In this document: positions 35,710-45,110 of the stretch, piece by piece
How positions within the stretch are numbered: position 1 is the first letter of the stretch
Layout of the letters: every line of letters begins with the position of its first letter
NCBI GenBank assembly: GCA_017938145.1
Contig: JAGBCB010000036.1
Span: 1 to 64,000 of the forward strand
DNA: 64,000 bases
Reading direction: 5' to 3'
DNA from: Lachnospiraceae bacterium
GTDB taxonomy: Bacteria > Bacillota > Clostridia > Lachnospirales > Lachnospiraceae
Translations under genes and position numbers: made by a program
The notes under the pieces: generated by a model
Told to the model about the DNA's origin: nothing
Databases searched by the model: none
Seen by the model: the letters and a program-made list of their open reading frames with translations, nothing else

Positions 35710-37566
35710 ATGATGGGTGAAGAAAAGAAACTTACGTTAAACAGCAAATTAAAGGAAGCTTATGCGTCACCGGTGGGACATGACGCTATCGGCAAGGTGC
35801 TGATGCAGCTGGGCCTTTCCGAAAAGCTGATTACCAATCCGGTAGTGGGCAATTTAAAGCTTTCCACATTGTCTAAAATTGCAGGCAATAAGTTAGATGA
35901 GGGATTTTTACAGGCTATTGTGAACCTGCTCAATTCCGAGTGTGAGGTTCCGGCGGAGCATAAGGGACCGATTACCCAAAAGTGGTGGAAGGAAGCAGTT
36001 ATTTACCAGATTTATCCACGCAGTTTCTACGATACCAACGGGGATGGCATCGGCGATTTGCGTGGTATCATCGAAAAGCTGGATTATCTGCAGGATTTAG
36101 GTGTGGATGCCTTGTGGCTTTCTCCGATTTACGATTCTCCAAATGATGATAACGGCTATGACATCCGTGACTACCGAAAGATTATGAAGGAATTCGGTAC
36201 CATGGATGATTTTGACGAGCTTTTGCACGAAGTTCACGAGCGTGGCATGCGTCTGATTATGGACCTTGTAATTAACCATACCTCCGATGAGCATGAATGG
36301 TTTGTGGAGGCGCTGGCTGACGAGAACTCTAAGTACCGGGATTACTATTTCTTCCGCCCGGACGACGGTTCCGGTAAAGAACCTAATAACTGGGTATCCT
36401 TCTTCTCCGGTCCTGCATGGAATTATTATGAAGAACAGCAGGCCTGGGGGCTTCATTTGTTTTCCAAAAAACAGATGGACTTAAACTGGGACAACCCTGC
36501 GGTACGTGATGATTTGGTGGACATGATTAATTGGTGGCTGGACAAGGGTGTGGACGGCTTCCGCATGGACGTTATCAACTACATTTCCAAACCGGAAGGA
36601 TTACCAAACGGCAATGAAATGATTGGGCAAATGATGGAATTTACCGGGGTGGAACAGTATTACTACGGTCCGAACTTACATAAGTATCTTCATGAAGTAA
36701 GAGAACGTGCCTTCGACCCGCATAACGCTTTTTCTGTGGGTGAAACGCCGGGTATCGGCATGAACATGGCAAAGATGCTCACCGGAGAAGAACGTAAAGA
36801 ACTGGATATGGTATTCAATTTCGACCAGCTGGAAACGCCGGGCCATGTACGTTTTGATGATTATAAATATGATTTAAATTATTACAGAGACTATATTATC
36901 CAGTGGATGGAGGGCTACGGCAACAACTGCTGGATGGCACTGTTCTACAACAATCACGACAACCCGCGTATGATTAGCAAGGTCAGCACCAAGGAAGAAG
37001 ATGCGGTGCCGCTTGCCAAGCTCCTTGCCACCATGCAGTTTACCTTAAAGGGGACCCCGTTTATGTTCCAGGGGGATGAAATGGGCCTGGTAAACTATGA
37101 GTTTGCCTCCATGGACGAAGTGTATGACGTTGAGGCCAAGGGTAAGTACGCAGAGCTGTTGGAGCAGGGCAAAACTCCGGAGGAAGCCTTTGCGGTCATC
37201 CTTGCGGGAACCCGTGAGCACACCCGCGTGCTGCTTCCGTGGAATGAATTTCCGGCAGGCACAAGAAAAGGACTTATTCAGGCAGAAAAGCCGGAAGTAA
37301 AAGACTGCTACAAGAAGCTGATTGAGCTGCGCCACAAAGAAAAGGCACTGGTTTACGGCAAATTTAAGGTGCTTGATAAAAAGAAGGACCGGTTTGTTTA
37401 CAAGCGCAGCTACAAGGGCACAGAGTTTATTATCGAGTGTAACCTTGGCAGTAAGCCAAGAAAAGCATGGAAGGCAGAAGAATATGAGTTGATGTTTCCG
37501 GAGCAGGTTGCAGATGCGGCAGTGTTGCAGCCTTATGAGGCAAGGGTTTACAAACGGGTAAAGTAA
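35710..37566 (+). CDS. GH13 alpha-glucosidase (oligo-1,6-glucosidase type) with extra N-terminal domain
   Basis: 618 residues; oligo-1,6-glucosidases are usually about 550-560. The catalytic part starts near residue 88 with WWKEAVIYQIYPRSF and has the nucleophile Asp in DGFRMDVIN (about 287), the Glu in SVGETPG (about 344) and the third Asp in NNHDNPRM (about 417). MDLVINHTSDEH is the first conserved region. Residues 1-85 are an added helical domain with GHDAIGKVLMQLGLSEKL and NPVVGNLKLSTLSKIAG, not part of GH13. No signal peptide, so it acts in the cytoplasm on isomaltose or small alpha-glucans, complementing the surface pullulanase. Confidence 0.93.
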   Translation: MMGEEKKLTLNSKLKEAYASPVGHDAIGKVLMQLGLSEKLITNPVVGNLKLSTLSKIAGNKLDEGFLQAIVNLLNSECEVPAEHKGPITQKWWKEAVIYQIYPRSFYDTNGDGIGDLRGIIEKLDYLQDLGVDALWLSPIYDSPNDDNGYDIRDYRKIMKEFGTMDDFDELLHEVHERGMRLIMDLVINHTSDEHEWFVEALADENSKYRDYYFFRPDDGSGKEPNNWVSFFSGPAWNYYEEQQAWGLHLFSKKQMDLNWDNPAVRDDLVDMINWWLDKGVDGFRMDVINYISKPEGLPNGNEMIGQMMEFTGVEQYYYGPNLHKYLHEVRERAFDPHNAFSVGETPGIGMNMAKMLTGEERKELDMVFNFDQLETPGHVRFDDYKYDLNYYRDYIIQWMEGYGNNCWMALFYNNHDNPRMISKVSTKEEDAVPLAKLLATMQFTLKGTPFMFQGDEMGLVNYEFASMDEVYDVEAKGKYAELLEQGKTPEEAFAVILAGTREHTRVLLPWNEFPAGTRKGLIQAEKPEVKDCYKKLIELRHKEKALVYGKFKVLDKKKDRFVYKRSYKGTEFIIECNLGSKPRKAWKAEEYELMFPEQVADAAVLQPYEARVYKRVK

Positions 37567-37592
37567 AGGGGTATCTTTAGGAGGAAGGAATT

Positions 37593-40500
37593 ATGGAAGT
37601 GAAGAAAGGGTGTTTGGGTTATTTGTTTTCGTTTCTGACCATGTTTGTTCTGACGCTTGTGTTAGCCGGAGAGATGAAGCAGGTGCAGGCGGAAAATTGC
37701 ACGGAGCATGTGTATGATTATGAGTGTGATAATTTTTGTAATGTATGCGGCGCATTCAGAGTGGCAGATCATGATTATGTTACCTATGGCGGTAATGCAA
37801 ATATACATTGGAGAGAATGTGATTGCGGGTATGTTTCCAATGGAAGCCTGCATTGGTACGAGGACGATTCCGATACAGATTGTAATGAATGTGGCTATGT
37901 GCGTGAGCTAAAGCATTCGTTTGATAGTATAAAATACGATGAATTATTTCATTGGAAGGAATGTGATTGCGGCTTACAGGAGAAAAAAGAGCTTCATACC
38001 TATGTAAACGGAACATGTAAGATTTGTAACAATATGAAGCCGGACTGGTATGATGAAAGTGCCCACCGAAGGAAAGACGGAGTGGAATATCTGTCACTAA
38101 AAGAAGCAGCCGTCTATTGCAAAAATCAATTGGTGAACAGAAATATCTGGATGGAAGTTAATTACTATATTGATAGCGAGAAAGTCTTCCAACTAGGTGA
38201 AAGTCAAAAAATCTTATATGAAGAAATTTGTCAGCATACGGGAGTGCCTACAGAGGGTGATTTGCTATGGGATTTGTGGGTTGGTCAGTATAGTGAGGAA
38301 GATAGTTTTGATGGAAAAATACATTTTATTTCCGTATACAACTGGATGCATAATTACGGAACATCATTTGAACAGGAGCAGAAATTATCGGAAGAAATAG
38401 CAAAAATTCTTAAGGAACTGAAAATTGATACGTTAAGTGATTACGATAAAATATATGCAATTTATAAATATATATGCGATCATGTGGCGTATTCACATGA
38501 GACTGCATGGTATCAGTCAGATTCTTATAATCAGATGATAACCAGTGCTTATGGTGCGTTGATGAACGGCTATGCAGTTTGTGACGGCTATGCTGATTTA
38601 GTATACCGAATGATGCTGGAAGCTGGGATTGATACCAGAATCATTGAAAATTATGCACATGCATGGAATATTGTTAAGCTGGATGGTATCTATTATTGCC
38701 TGGATGCTACATGGGATGCTCCTTCGTCAGAATATTGGAATTTCCTTTTAGGTCTGTCGGAATTTACCTGCAATAGTGACTCGGATTATCATATCGGGGG
38801 AAGTCAATACCGTTCAGAGGAATTTTTAAATAAATATCCGGTGTCTGATGTGGCTTACGGAAAAACAATATCCCAAACGGACGAAGTAATTGAATCAGGA
38901 TCCTCGGACGGAGTTCATTGGTCATTAACAGGAACAGGTGTATTAACAATTTCCGGTAATGGTGTAATATCAGAGCAGATTGGAACTTGGAGATATTGGC
39001 AAGGCTTTGTAAAGAAAATCGTAATAGAAGAAGGTATTACAGCCATTGGAAAGAAGGCCTTCGCCGCACATTCTGCATTGGAAGAGGTAGTACTGCCAAA
39101 GTCTGTCACAGAGATAGGAGACATGGCATTTTGGGCTTGCGACAGTCTGTATAGTATTAATTTGACAAATAATTTAAAATCCATTGGCAAAGAAGCGTTT
39201 CGAAACTGTAACGGATTAATTGAAGTAGTAATCCCGGATAGCGTAACTTTTTTGGGGGAAGGAGCATTTCGTGAGTGCTTTTTCCTGGAAAAAGTTACCT
39301 TGTCCAAAGGAATTAGTGTTTTAAGCAGGGAAACTTTTTATGATTGTTCTTCTCTTCGTACAGTGGTATTTCATGAGGGCTTAAAAGAAATCGGGGATTC
39401 GGTATTTGAAAGATGCAGTGCACTGGAAAATATCGTATTTCCTGAGTCGTTGCAGAAAATCGGAAATTGTGCATTTAAGGAAGCTTTTCATTGGAAGAAG
39501 AAAGTATCCGTTACTATACCGGAAAAAGTAAACGAAGTAGGAGAATTTTGTTTTTCGACATCCAATGTATATGAAATAATTTGGAAAGCTTCTGCTGAAA
39601 CAGTAAAGAACGAAGCATTTTATTACTGTTATCAATTAGAAAATGTGATTTTAGGCGATTCGGTAAAAGAAATATCGAATCGAGCATTTTGTGATTGCAT
39701 CAGTTTGAAGACACTGACCTTATCCGGGCAATTGGAACAAATAGGGACAGAGGCATTTATGTTTTGTAAAAGCCTTTCGGAAGTGATTATTCCGGGAAGT
39801 ATGAATGATGTCGGAGCGCATGCATTTTACCGGTGTGAGAATCTTGCATCCATTATACTTAAGGATGGCGTTAAATGTATCGGTAAATTTGCATTTGCCG
39901 AATGCCCGGTAGAAACACTGACAGTACCTGCAAGTGTTAGTCGGTTAGGGGAATTTGCGTTTGGTTGGTGTAACAGATTGAAAAAAGTTTATTTTGACGG
40001 AGAACCGCCAAGAATTCCGTCAGGCGATATGACACCGTTTCAGGATGTACATGGTAGTATGTATTATTATGGCGGGAAGGGAAATTGGACCACGGAAATC
40101 AAAAACAGACTAACAAATGACGGAAGTGTCTTGTGGATTGACAGAACGGCTGAACAAGAGCATAAACATGCGTTTAACCAATCATTTGATAACAATAATC
40201 ACTGGAAAGAATGTACATGCGGCGATGTAATAAGTGTTGCACCTCATATCTACGCAACGGAGCAGAGTACAGTTTGTGAAGTTTGCGGCTATGAGAGAAC
40301 TGTTGCTGCGGAACATAAACATGTATATCTCCCGGCGTATGATAAAGAAAGTCATTGGAAAGAGTGTGAATGTGGTGAAATAATCAATCAGAATTTCCAT
40401 GTTTATTTGGATAGTGATAGTGCCCAATGTTTATCCTGTGATTATTCACGAACCGGTGACCAAACGCTTGAAGAAATGCCATGGATATATGATGAGTTTA

Positions 40501-41105
40501 CACACTGGAAAGAGTATGAAGATGGTAGCTATGTGCTGTATGGTCCTCACGAATTCACCTACGAACAGGACCCTGACTGTAACATCTGCGGTTACATAAG
40601 AGAAGTGGAGCATAAACATAAAAATGTATTCTCTTATGATGAAGAAAGCCACTTTATGGAATGTGAAACCTGCGGTGAGCGTTCTAATGTAACCCCGCAT
40701 GCCTTTAAGAGTGACTGCACGGCAAAGTGTAATGCATGTAAGTTTACCCGTGAAGCGAGTGAGCATCAGTATAACATAATTGCCCATAACGACGAGAAGC
40801 ACTGGATGGAATGTGCCTGCGGCTTAAAGACGGAGCAGGAAGAACACGTTTGGAAGGAAAGTAAGATAGGCAATGTTATTATGTATGAATGCGAATACTG
40901 TGATGCTGAAAAAGAAGAATATGAATCCTCGGACGATTTATTAGACGCTTCGGAAGAGACATCCAAGGAACCATCAGTTCCTTCCTACACAGACGAGCCT
41001 TCCGGCGGAAACAATATGGTAATTATAATATCCGTTCTGGCAGCAGTTCTGTTGCTTGGAGGAATCGGCTTTGCTGTAGTAATTAAAAAGAAGAATAAAA
41101 ATTAG
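37593..41105 (+). CDS. Surface protein with Cys/His repeats, transglutaminase-like domain and BspA-type leucine-rich repeats
   Basis: 1170 residues with a signal peptide (1-33). Residues 36-150 have three Cys/His repeats (HWRECDCG, HWKECDCG, CNECGYVR). A transglutaminase-like domain at about 285-385 has the Cys-His-Asp triad: C330 in GYAVCDGYA, H356 in YAHAWNIV, D371 in CLDATWD. About twelve LRR_5 repeats follow (475-815; IGKKAFAAHSALEEVVLP type). Residues 856-1110 again hold four or five H-W-x-E-C-x-CG repeats. A membrane helix (about 1133-1155) and KKKNKN anchor the C-terminus. It is probably a large adhesin or envelope protein with peptidase or cross-linking activity. Copies of the repeat with lost cysteines (HWKEYEDG) are visible. 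Confidence 0.88.
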   Translation: MEVKKGCLGYLFSFLTMFVLTLVLAGEMKQVQAENCTEHVYDYECDNFCNVCGAFRVADHDYVTYGGNANIHWRECDCGYVSNGSLHWYEDDSDTDCNECGYVRELKHSFDSIKYDELFHWKECDCGLQEKKELHTYVNGTCKICNNMKPDWYDESAHRRKDGVEYLSLKEAAVYCKNQLVNRNIWMEVNYYIDSEKVFQLGESQKILYEEICQHTGVPTEGDLLWDLWVGQYSEEDSFDGKIHFISVYNWMHNYGTSFEQEQKLSEEIAKILKELKIDTLSDYDKIYAIYKYICDHVAYSHETAWYQSDSYNQMITSAYGALMNGYAVCDGYADLVYRMMLEAGIDTRIIENYAHAWNIVKLDGIYYCLDATWDAPSSEYWNFLLGLSEFTCNSDSDYHIGGSQYRSEEFLNKYPVSDVAYGKTISQTDEVIESGSSDGVHWSLTGTGVLTISGNGVISEQIGTWRYWQGFVKKIVIEEGITAIGKKAFAAHSALEEVVLPKSVTEIGDMAFWACDSLYSINLTNNLKSIGKEAFRNCNGLIEVVIPDSVTFLGEGAFRECFFLEKVTLSKGISVLSRETFYDCSSLRTVVFHEGLKEIGDSVFERCSALENIVFPESLQKIGNCAFKEAFHWKKKVSVTIPEKVNEVGEFCFSTSNVYEIIWKASAETVKNEAFYYCYQLENVILGDSVKEISNRAFCDCISLKTLTLSGQLEQIGTEAFMFCKSLSEVIIPGSMNDVGAHAFYRCENLASIILKDGVKCIGKFAFAECPVETLTVPASVSRLGEFAFGWCNRLKKVYFDGEPPRIPSGDMTPFQDVHGSMYYYGGKGNWTTEIKNRLTNDGSVLWIDRTAEQEHKHAFNQSFDNNNHWKECTCGDVISVAPHIYATEQSTVCEVCGYERTVAAEHKHVYLPAYDKESHWKECECGEIINQNFHVYLDSDSAQCLSCDYSRTGDQTLEEMPWIYDEFTHWKEYEDGSYVLYGPHEFTYEQDPDCNICGYIREVEHKHKNVFSYDEESHFMECETCGERSNVTPHAFKSDCTAKCNACKFTREASEHQYNIIAHNDEKHWMECACGLKTEQEEHVWKESKIGNVIMYECEYCDAEKEEYESSDDLLDASEETSKEPSVPSYTDEPSGGNNMVIIISVLAAVLLLGGIGFAVVIKKKNKN

Positions 41106-41112
41106 TTAAGAG

Positions 41113-41170
41113 AACCATATCTCCGTACGAACCGTCAGCGTTAGCGGTCCGAAGGAGATATGGTTTTTGT
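41113..41170 (+). terminator. Terminator of the LRR surface-protein gene
   Basis: A 12-bp stem (41113-41124/41154-41165) with a nested ACCG/CGGT inner stem and a T-run. Confidence 0.9.
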
Positions 41171-41207
41171 TGTGCACAATGTACAAAAAACATGCGGAAT
41201 TTTCTAC

Positions 41208-41236
41208 TTGAAAACCTTAGCGGTTGTGCATATAAT
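41208..41236 (+). promoter_or_regulatory. Promoter of the Rpn-like gene, with leader hairpin
   Basis: TTGAAA (41208-41213), exactly 17 bp, TATAAT (41231-41236). The leader contains CGGCAGAATCTGCCG (about 41270-41284), a short hairpin. A second promoter-like pair, TTGCGC (41316-41321) and TATAAT (41339-41344), lies so close to the start that its transcript would lose the ribosome binding site. Confidence 0.7.
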
Positions 41237-41356
41237 ACAAATAAGAGTTCGCGAAAATCTCTTTTTCTTCGGCAGAATCTGCCGTAAGTCCCAACAAATT
41301 GTTACATGAAAAAACTTGCGCAGGGTTTGGAAACACGTTATAATGAAGGAGGAAGA

Positions 41357-42322
41357 ATGCATATAAAAACTAATATTGCAAAAACGGTAGAAGAAGTGGA
41401 TACCAAGGCCCGTTATGATGCTGCTGTTAAAAAGGTACTCAGCGATCCGCAGATATTGGCCTGGATATTAAAGTACACGGTAAAGGAATTTGTTAATTTC
41501 GGTATATCAGAAATTATTGCCTGTATAGAAGGAGAACCCGAGGTCTCAACCCATCCGGTACATCCGGGAATATACACACATGCAGTTGCTGGAATGCCAA
41601 CCGAAGATACAGATGTGAATCTTCAACGGGTTACTTACGACATTCGTTTCCATGTGCGTGTTCCCGGGCAAGGTTCCGTTGGTATGATAATCAATGTAGA
41701 GGCACAAAATAAGTTTTACGAAACCTATGACCTCATTACACGTGGAGTGTTTTATTGTGCCAGAATGCTTTCTGCTCAGGTTCGAAATGAGGAATCCGCA
41801 GAGGAATACAATCATCTGCAAAAGGTATACAGTATCTGGATTTGTTTACAGGCTCCGTTAAACTCGGAATATACTATCACGGGATACCGCATGCACCGGG
41901 AGGATATCCACGGTCATATGGCATCTGTTGCTAATCAACGTTATGACTTAATGGAGATGGTTATGGTGTGTCTCGGGCGACCGGAAGACGCAGTAAAAGG
42001 AACCGAAATGCACCGCTTGCTTACCACGGTACTGTCAAAAGAACTTACACCACAGGAAAAGCAGAAAATAATGGAAGAAAATTATGATATTGTCACCACC
42101 GCTGAATTGGAAGGAGGTCTGGTCAGAATGTGTAATTTATCGGATTATATCGAGGAAAAAGGAATAGAAAAAGGGATAGAAAAAGGAATAGAAAAAGGTC
42201 TCTCCGCATTGGTGAATTCTTTGAAGAACTTTGTTCAGGGGGAAGCTTTGTATCAGGCGGTAATAGAAAATGAAGTATACAAAGATGTTTCCAGGGAAGA
42301 AGTTTTTAAAATTTTAGGTTAA
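41357..42322 (+). CDS. Rpn/PD-(D/E)XK-type recombination-promoting nuclease family protein
   Basis: About 321 residues from the ATG at 41357 (AAGGAGG upstream; a longer start lacks a site). The nuclease core marks are YDIRFHV and, about 20 residues on, INVEAQNK, the D...ExQ pattern of PD-(D/E)XK Rpn/transposase_31 proteins. A C-terminal IEKG repeat (EKGIEKGIEKGIEKG) is encoded by a 12-bp tandem repeat. Family members degrade DNA and stimulate RecA-independent recombination, and some act in phage defence. It is a single gene in the window with its own promoter. Confidence 0.82.
   Translation: MHIKTNIAKTVEEVDTKARYDAAVKKVLSDPQILAWILKYTVKEFVNFGISEIIACIEGEPEVSTHPVHPGIYTHAVAGMPTEDTDVNLQRVTYDIRFHVRVPGQGSVGMIINVEAQNKFYETYDLITRGVFYCARMLSAQVRNEESAEEYNHLQKVYSIWICLQAPLNSEYTITGYRMHREDIHGHMASVANQRYDLMEMVMVCLGRPEDAVKGTEMHRLLTTVLSKELTPQEKQKIMEENYDIVTTAELEGGLVRMCNLSDYIEEKGIEKGIEKGIEKGLSALVNSLKNFVQGEALYQAVIENEVYKDVSREEVFKILG
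42155..42198 (+). repeat. 12-bp tandem repeat within the Rpn-like gene
   Basis: Three full units of GAAAAAGG(A/G)ATA (42155-42190) and a partial fourth encode the IEKG tail. Because the unit is a multiple of 3, copy changes keep the frame and would only change the length of the helix. Confidence 0.85.
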
Positions 42323-42352
42323 ATGTCGGAGATTCTAACTATGAAAATTAAA

Positions 42353-42397
42353 ACACCATGCCTTTACTTTGCTGTATTGGCATGGTGTAATTTTTTT
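42353..42397. terminator. Bidirectional terminator between the Rpn-like gene and the aminotransferase
   Basis: A perfect 10-bp stem (42353-42362/42379-42388) followed by TTTTTTT on the plus strand and preceded by an A-rich tract that serves the minus strand. Confidence 0.85.
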
Positions 42398-42401
42398 GTA
42401 A

Positions 42402-43595
42402 CTAATTTTTATAAAACTCCGCCAACTTCTTAAACGCTTCTAATGCACGCTCTACGCGTTCAGTTGGTACGCAGAAAGAAATTCTTGTATGACCCGGACA
42501 TCCAAAGCCGGTGCCCGGAACAATAAGAAGGTTGAAATCCTTTGCCTTTTCGCAGAAGGCGATATCATCCGGAATCAGGGTTCTTGGGAAGATGTAGAAG
42601 GTACCCTGAGGCTCTACCACATGGTAGCCAAGTTCTCTAAGCCCCTTAGTAAGGATGTTCTTATTGGTTTCATAGATGCTGATATCAGCGGTTTCACCGG
42701 CACATTCTGCACAGACTCTCTGGAAGAGGCTTGGTGCGTTTACATAGCCAAGGGAACGGCCTGCACCTGCGACTGCAGCGTAGACTAAAGGCTGGTCTTC
42801 TACGGAATCAGGAACCAAAACATAGCCCAGACGCTCACCAGGGAGAGAAAGGGACTTGGACCAGGAGTAGCAAACCAGAGTATTCTTATAATACTTTGGC
42901 AGGAACGGAATGGTTGCACCGCCAAAAACGATTTCACGGTAAGGTTCATCGGAAATTAAGTAAATCGGATGACCGAATTTTGCGGAAGCAGCTTCCAATA
43001 CTGCAGCCAGCTTCTTTACGGTTTCTTCGGAGTAAACAGCACCACATGGGTTATTTGGAGAGTTAACGATAACTGCCATGGTGTGCTCGTTTAAAGCAGC
43101 TTCAAAGGCTTCGAAATCAATCTGGAAAGCTTCAATATCGGCAGGAATCAGTGTCATCTTTGCACCGGCACCTTCAATGAATACTTTGTATTCCGGGAAG
43201 TAAGGGGCAAATACTACAACCTCATCGCCGGCACCCGGTGTGCAGATACCGTTTAAACAACAGCAGAGAGCCGCAGCGGCACCAACGGTAATGTACAGAT
43301 TTTCAGGACGGAGATTCATGTCAAAGCGTTTGTTTAAGGAATCGGAAATGAGAGCGCGTACGCCGGCATCGCCCTGAGCGCTGGTGTAACCATGAAGAAC
43401 TACAGGGTCCATCTCTTTAATTAAGCGAAGGGCAGTTTCGTTTACGCAGTCAGGTGCTGGCACGCTTGGATTTCCGATGGAAAAGTCAAAAATATTTTCT
43501 GCACCGACTTCTGCAGCGCGGATTTTTCCGAATTCAAATAATTCACGGATAACGGAACGCTGGGTTCCGAGACCAACCATTCTCTGATTTAACAT
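42402..43595 (-). CDS. PLP-dependent class I/II aminotransferase
   Basis: 397 residues, standard length. NSPNNPCGAVYS, SDEPYREIVF and the PLP lysine in YSWSKSLSLPGERLG are all present, as is the C-terminal FCVPTER arginine region. The group contains aspartate and other amino-acid aminotransferases of the AAT I family. It is in its own unit with AGGAGG upstream and a terminator on each side. Substrate cannot be assigned from the sequence. Confidence 0.9.
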   Translation of the reverse strand: MLNQRMVGLGTQRSVIRELFEFGKIRAAEVGAENIFDFSIGNPSVPAPDCVNETALRLIKEMDPVVLHGYTSAQGDAGVRALISDSLNKRFDMNLRPENLYITVGAAAALCCCLNGICTPGAGDEVVVFAPYFPEYKVFIEGAGAKMTLIPADIEAFQIDFEAFEAALNEHTMAVIVNSPNNPCGAVYSEETVKKLAAVLEAASAKFGHPIYLISDEPYREIVFGGATIPFLPKYYKNTLVCYSWSKSLSLPGERLGYVLVPDSVEDQPLVYAAVAGAGRSLGYVNAPSLFQRVCAECAGETADISIYETNKNILTKGLRELGYHVVEPQGTFYIFPRTLIPDDIAFCEKAKDFNLLIVPGTGFGCPGHTRISFCVPTERVERALEAFKKLAEFYKN

Positions 43596-43620
43596 TTTTA
43601 AGCCTCCTAAATATAAAAAT

Positions 43621-43660
43621 TGCTCTATTATTTAACACTTTAGTGTAATAATAGAGCAAA
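43621..43660 (-). terminator. Terminator of the MarR-DegV operon
   Basis: A perfect 12-bp stem (43621-43632/43647-43658) with an inner ACAC/GTGT pair; on the minus strand it runs into TTTTT. Confidence 0.85.
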
Positions 43661-43680
43661 ATCATTATTCTGTCAATAAA

Positions 43681-44517
43681 CTATTTGTGTACGAAGAGAA
43701 CTCCGAAGGCACCCGGACCAACATGGCATCCGATGGTTGCGCCAATCTGCTTACGGGAATGGAGGAGATATCCTGCATTTTCCACTTTTGCTTCCAGGGA
43801 AAAGCAGTTTTCCACACCGTAGGAGTAAATACTGTAAATCGGATAATTTTCGTCGATTTCATATTCCTGCATGGCATTTAAAATGTAGGATATGGATTTG
43901 TTTTTGCCGACACATTTTGCTATTACAGCAACTTCACCCTCCGGATTTACGGTGATTATCGGCTTTAAGTTTGCCAGATTTCCAATGGCTGCTGCGGCTT
44001 TACTTACGCGGCCGCCGCGGCATAAATATTCTAAAGTATCCACCGCTGCGATAACCTTGGTACGGGTCTTTAATTCTTCTAATGTTTCTGAAATTTCTTT
44101 GGCGGATGCTCCTGCATCACGCATTTGACAGGCCTTATTACCCAAGAAACGTATTAAATGGGTGGCGGATAAAGAATCCACAATGTAAATGTTGTCATAG
44201 TCTGCCATGCTCTTTGCAAGGTGGGCACTTTGACAGGTGCCGCTTAACGCAGAGGAGAGCAGAATACAGATAACATCATCTCCGGTTTCTTTAGCTTCCT
44301 TAAATTGCTTCAGGAAAACTTCAGGAGAAGGTTGGGAGGTTTTTGGAAAACCTTTGCTTTCCATCAGCCATTCATAAAGCTGGTCTCTGGAAATATCCAC
44401 GCCGTCCAAATACATTTTGCCATCCAAATTAATATTTAAGGAAGCAAGGATCATTTGCTTTTTGTCAATATCTTCTTTTAAGTAATCTGCAGAAGAGTCT
44501 ACAATGATTCGAATCAT
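43681..44517 (-). CDS. DegV family fatty-acid-binding protein
   Basis: 278 residues of one DegV domain. IIVDSSADY at the N-terminus, KTSQPSPEVFL, ILLSSALSGTCQSA and VDTLEYLCRGGRVSK are the ligand-pocket marks. DegV proteins bind a fatty acid and, as FakB subunits, present it to the kinase FakA for phosphorylation. No fakA (DAK-like) gene is adjacent. The gene lies 17 bp downstream of a MarR regulator, so it is probably controlled by it, perhaps in response to fatty acids. Confidence 0.93.
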   Translation of the reverse strand: MIRIIVDSSADYLKEDIDKKQMILASLNINLDGKMYLDGVDISRDQLYEWLMESKGFPKTSQPSPEVFLKQFKEAKETGDDVICILLSSALSGTCQSAHLAKSMADYDNIYIVDSLSATHLIRFLGNKACQMRDAGASAKEISETLEELKTRTKVIAAVDTLEYLCRGGRVSKAAAAIGNLANLKPIITVNPEGEVAVIAKCVGKNKSISYILNAMQEYEIDENYPIYSIYSYGVENCFSLEAKVENAGYLLHSRKQIGATIGCHVGPGAFGVLFVHK

Positions 44518-44534
44518 AGGAATATCCTTTCCGG

Positions 44535-44972
44535 TTAATTGATAATTTCGCCGGCAACATCGGAGATGCCGTTTAAGACTTCGATAATTTCTAACGTTTT
44601 TTCTTCACCGAGCTTGGCGATGATATCATCCAGCAGCTTAATAATTTGTTCATGCTGCTTTAAATATGCGTTGGACTGCTCGTTGGTGAGACGGACATAT
44701 ACTTTTCGTCTGTCCTGGGAGGAACGTTCTCTGGTAATCAGATTTTTTTCTTCCAACTGGGTTAATATGCGGTTCATCTGGGATTTCAATATTTTTGTCT
44801 CGGTACACAAGTCGGTAGCAGTCAGTAAAACGTCCGGGTTTTCTGTGGCATTCCGGTAAAGGATGTTACAGATCAGGGATTCGTTATAGGACATTTCCGA
44901 TACAAGGCGGCTATTGTTAATGGCGGTAGAAATCTTTAACCACGCCCCGAGTAAAACTTCGTTTAATTGCAT
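44535..44972 (-). CDS. MarR-family transcriptional regulator
   Basis: 145 residues from the ATG at 44972 (AAGGAAG 8 bp upstream). The winged helix is clear: TATDLCTETKILKSQMNRIL for the recognition helix region and SSQDRRKVYVRLT for the wing. It is first in a two-gene operon with DegV. The promoter holds two palindromes that fit an autorepressing MarR dimer. A ligand such as a fatty acid is suggested by the partner gene; this is inference. Confidence 0.9.
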   Translation of the reverse strand: MQLNEVLLGAWLKISTAINNSRLVSEMSYNESLICNILYRNATENPDVLLTATDLCTETKILKSQMNRILTQLEEKNLITRERSSQDRRKVYVRLTNEQSNAYLKQHEQIIKLLDDIIAKLGEEKTLEIIEVLNGISDVAGEIIN

Positions 44973-45001
44973 TTGTAATACTTCCTTTTGTAAATAATAA
45001 T

Positions 45002-45058
45002 TGTTCACGGTGTGAACAGTTCAAGTGTGATACTATCACACAGCGTATTTTTTGTCAA
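45002..45058 (-). promoter_or_regulatory. MarR promoter with two palindromic operators
   Basis: Minus strand TTGACA (45058-45053), 17 bp, TAGTAT (45035-45030). GTGTGATA-C-TATCACAC (45025-45041) is a perfect 17-bp palindrome over the -10 box. TGTTCAC-GGT-GTGAACA (45002-45018) is a second perfect palindrome downstream of the start point. Confidence 0.7.
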
Positions 45059-45110
45059 GTATTTCTTCTATATGCAATAATTTAATCCAACTTGCTTTTC
45101 GTATCGAAAA

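Noticed and set aside
41316-41344. Second perfect-looking promoter for the Rpn gene
   Set aside because: Transcription would start inside the ribosome binding site; the promoter at 41208-41236 is the better candidate.
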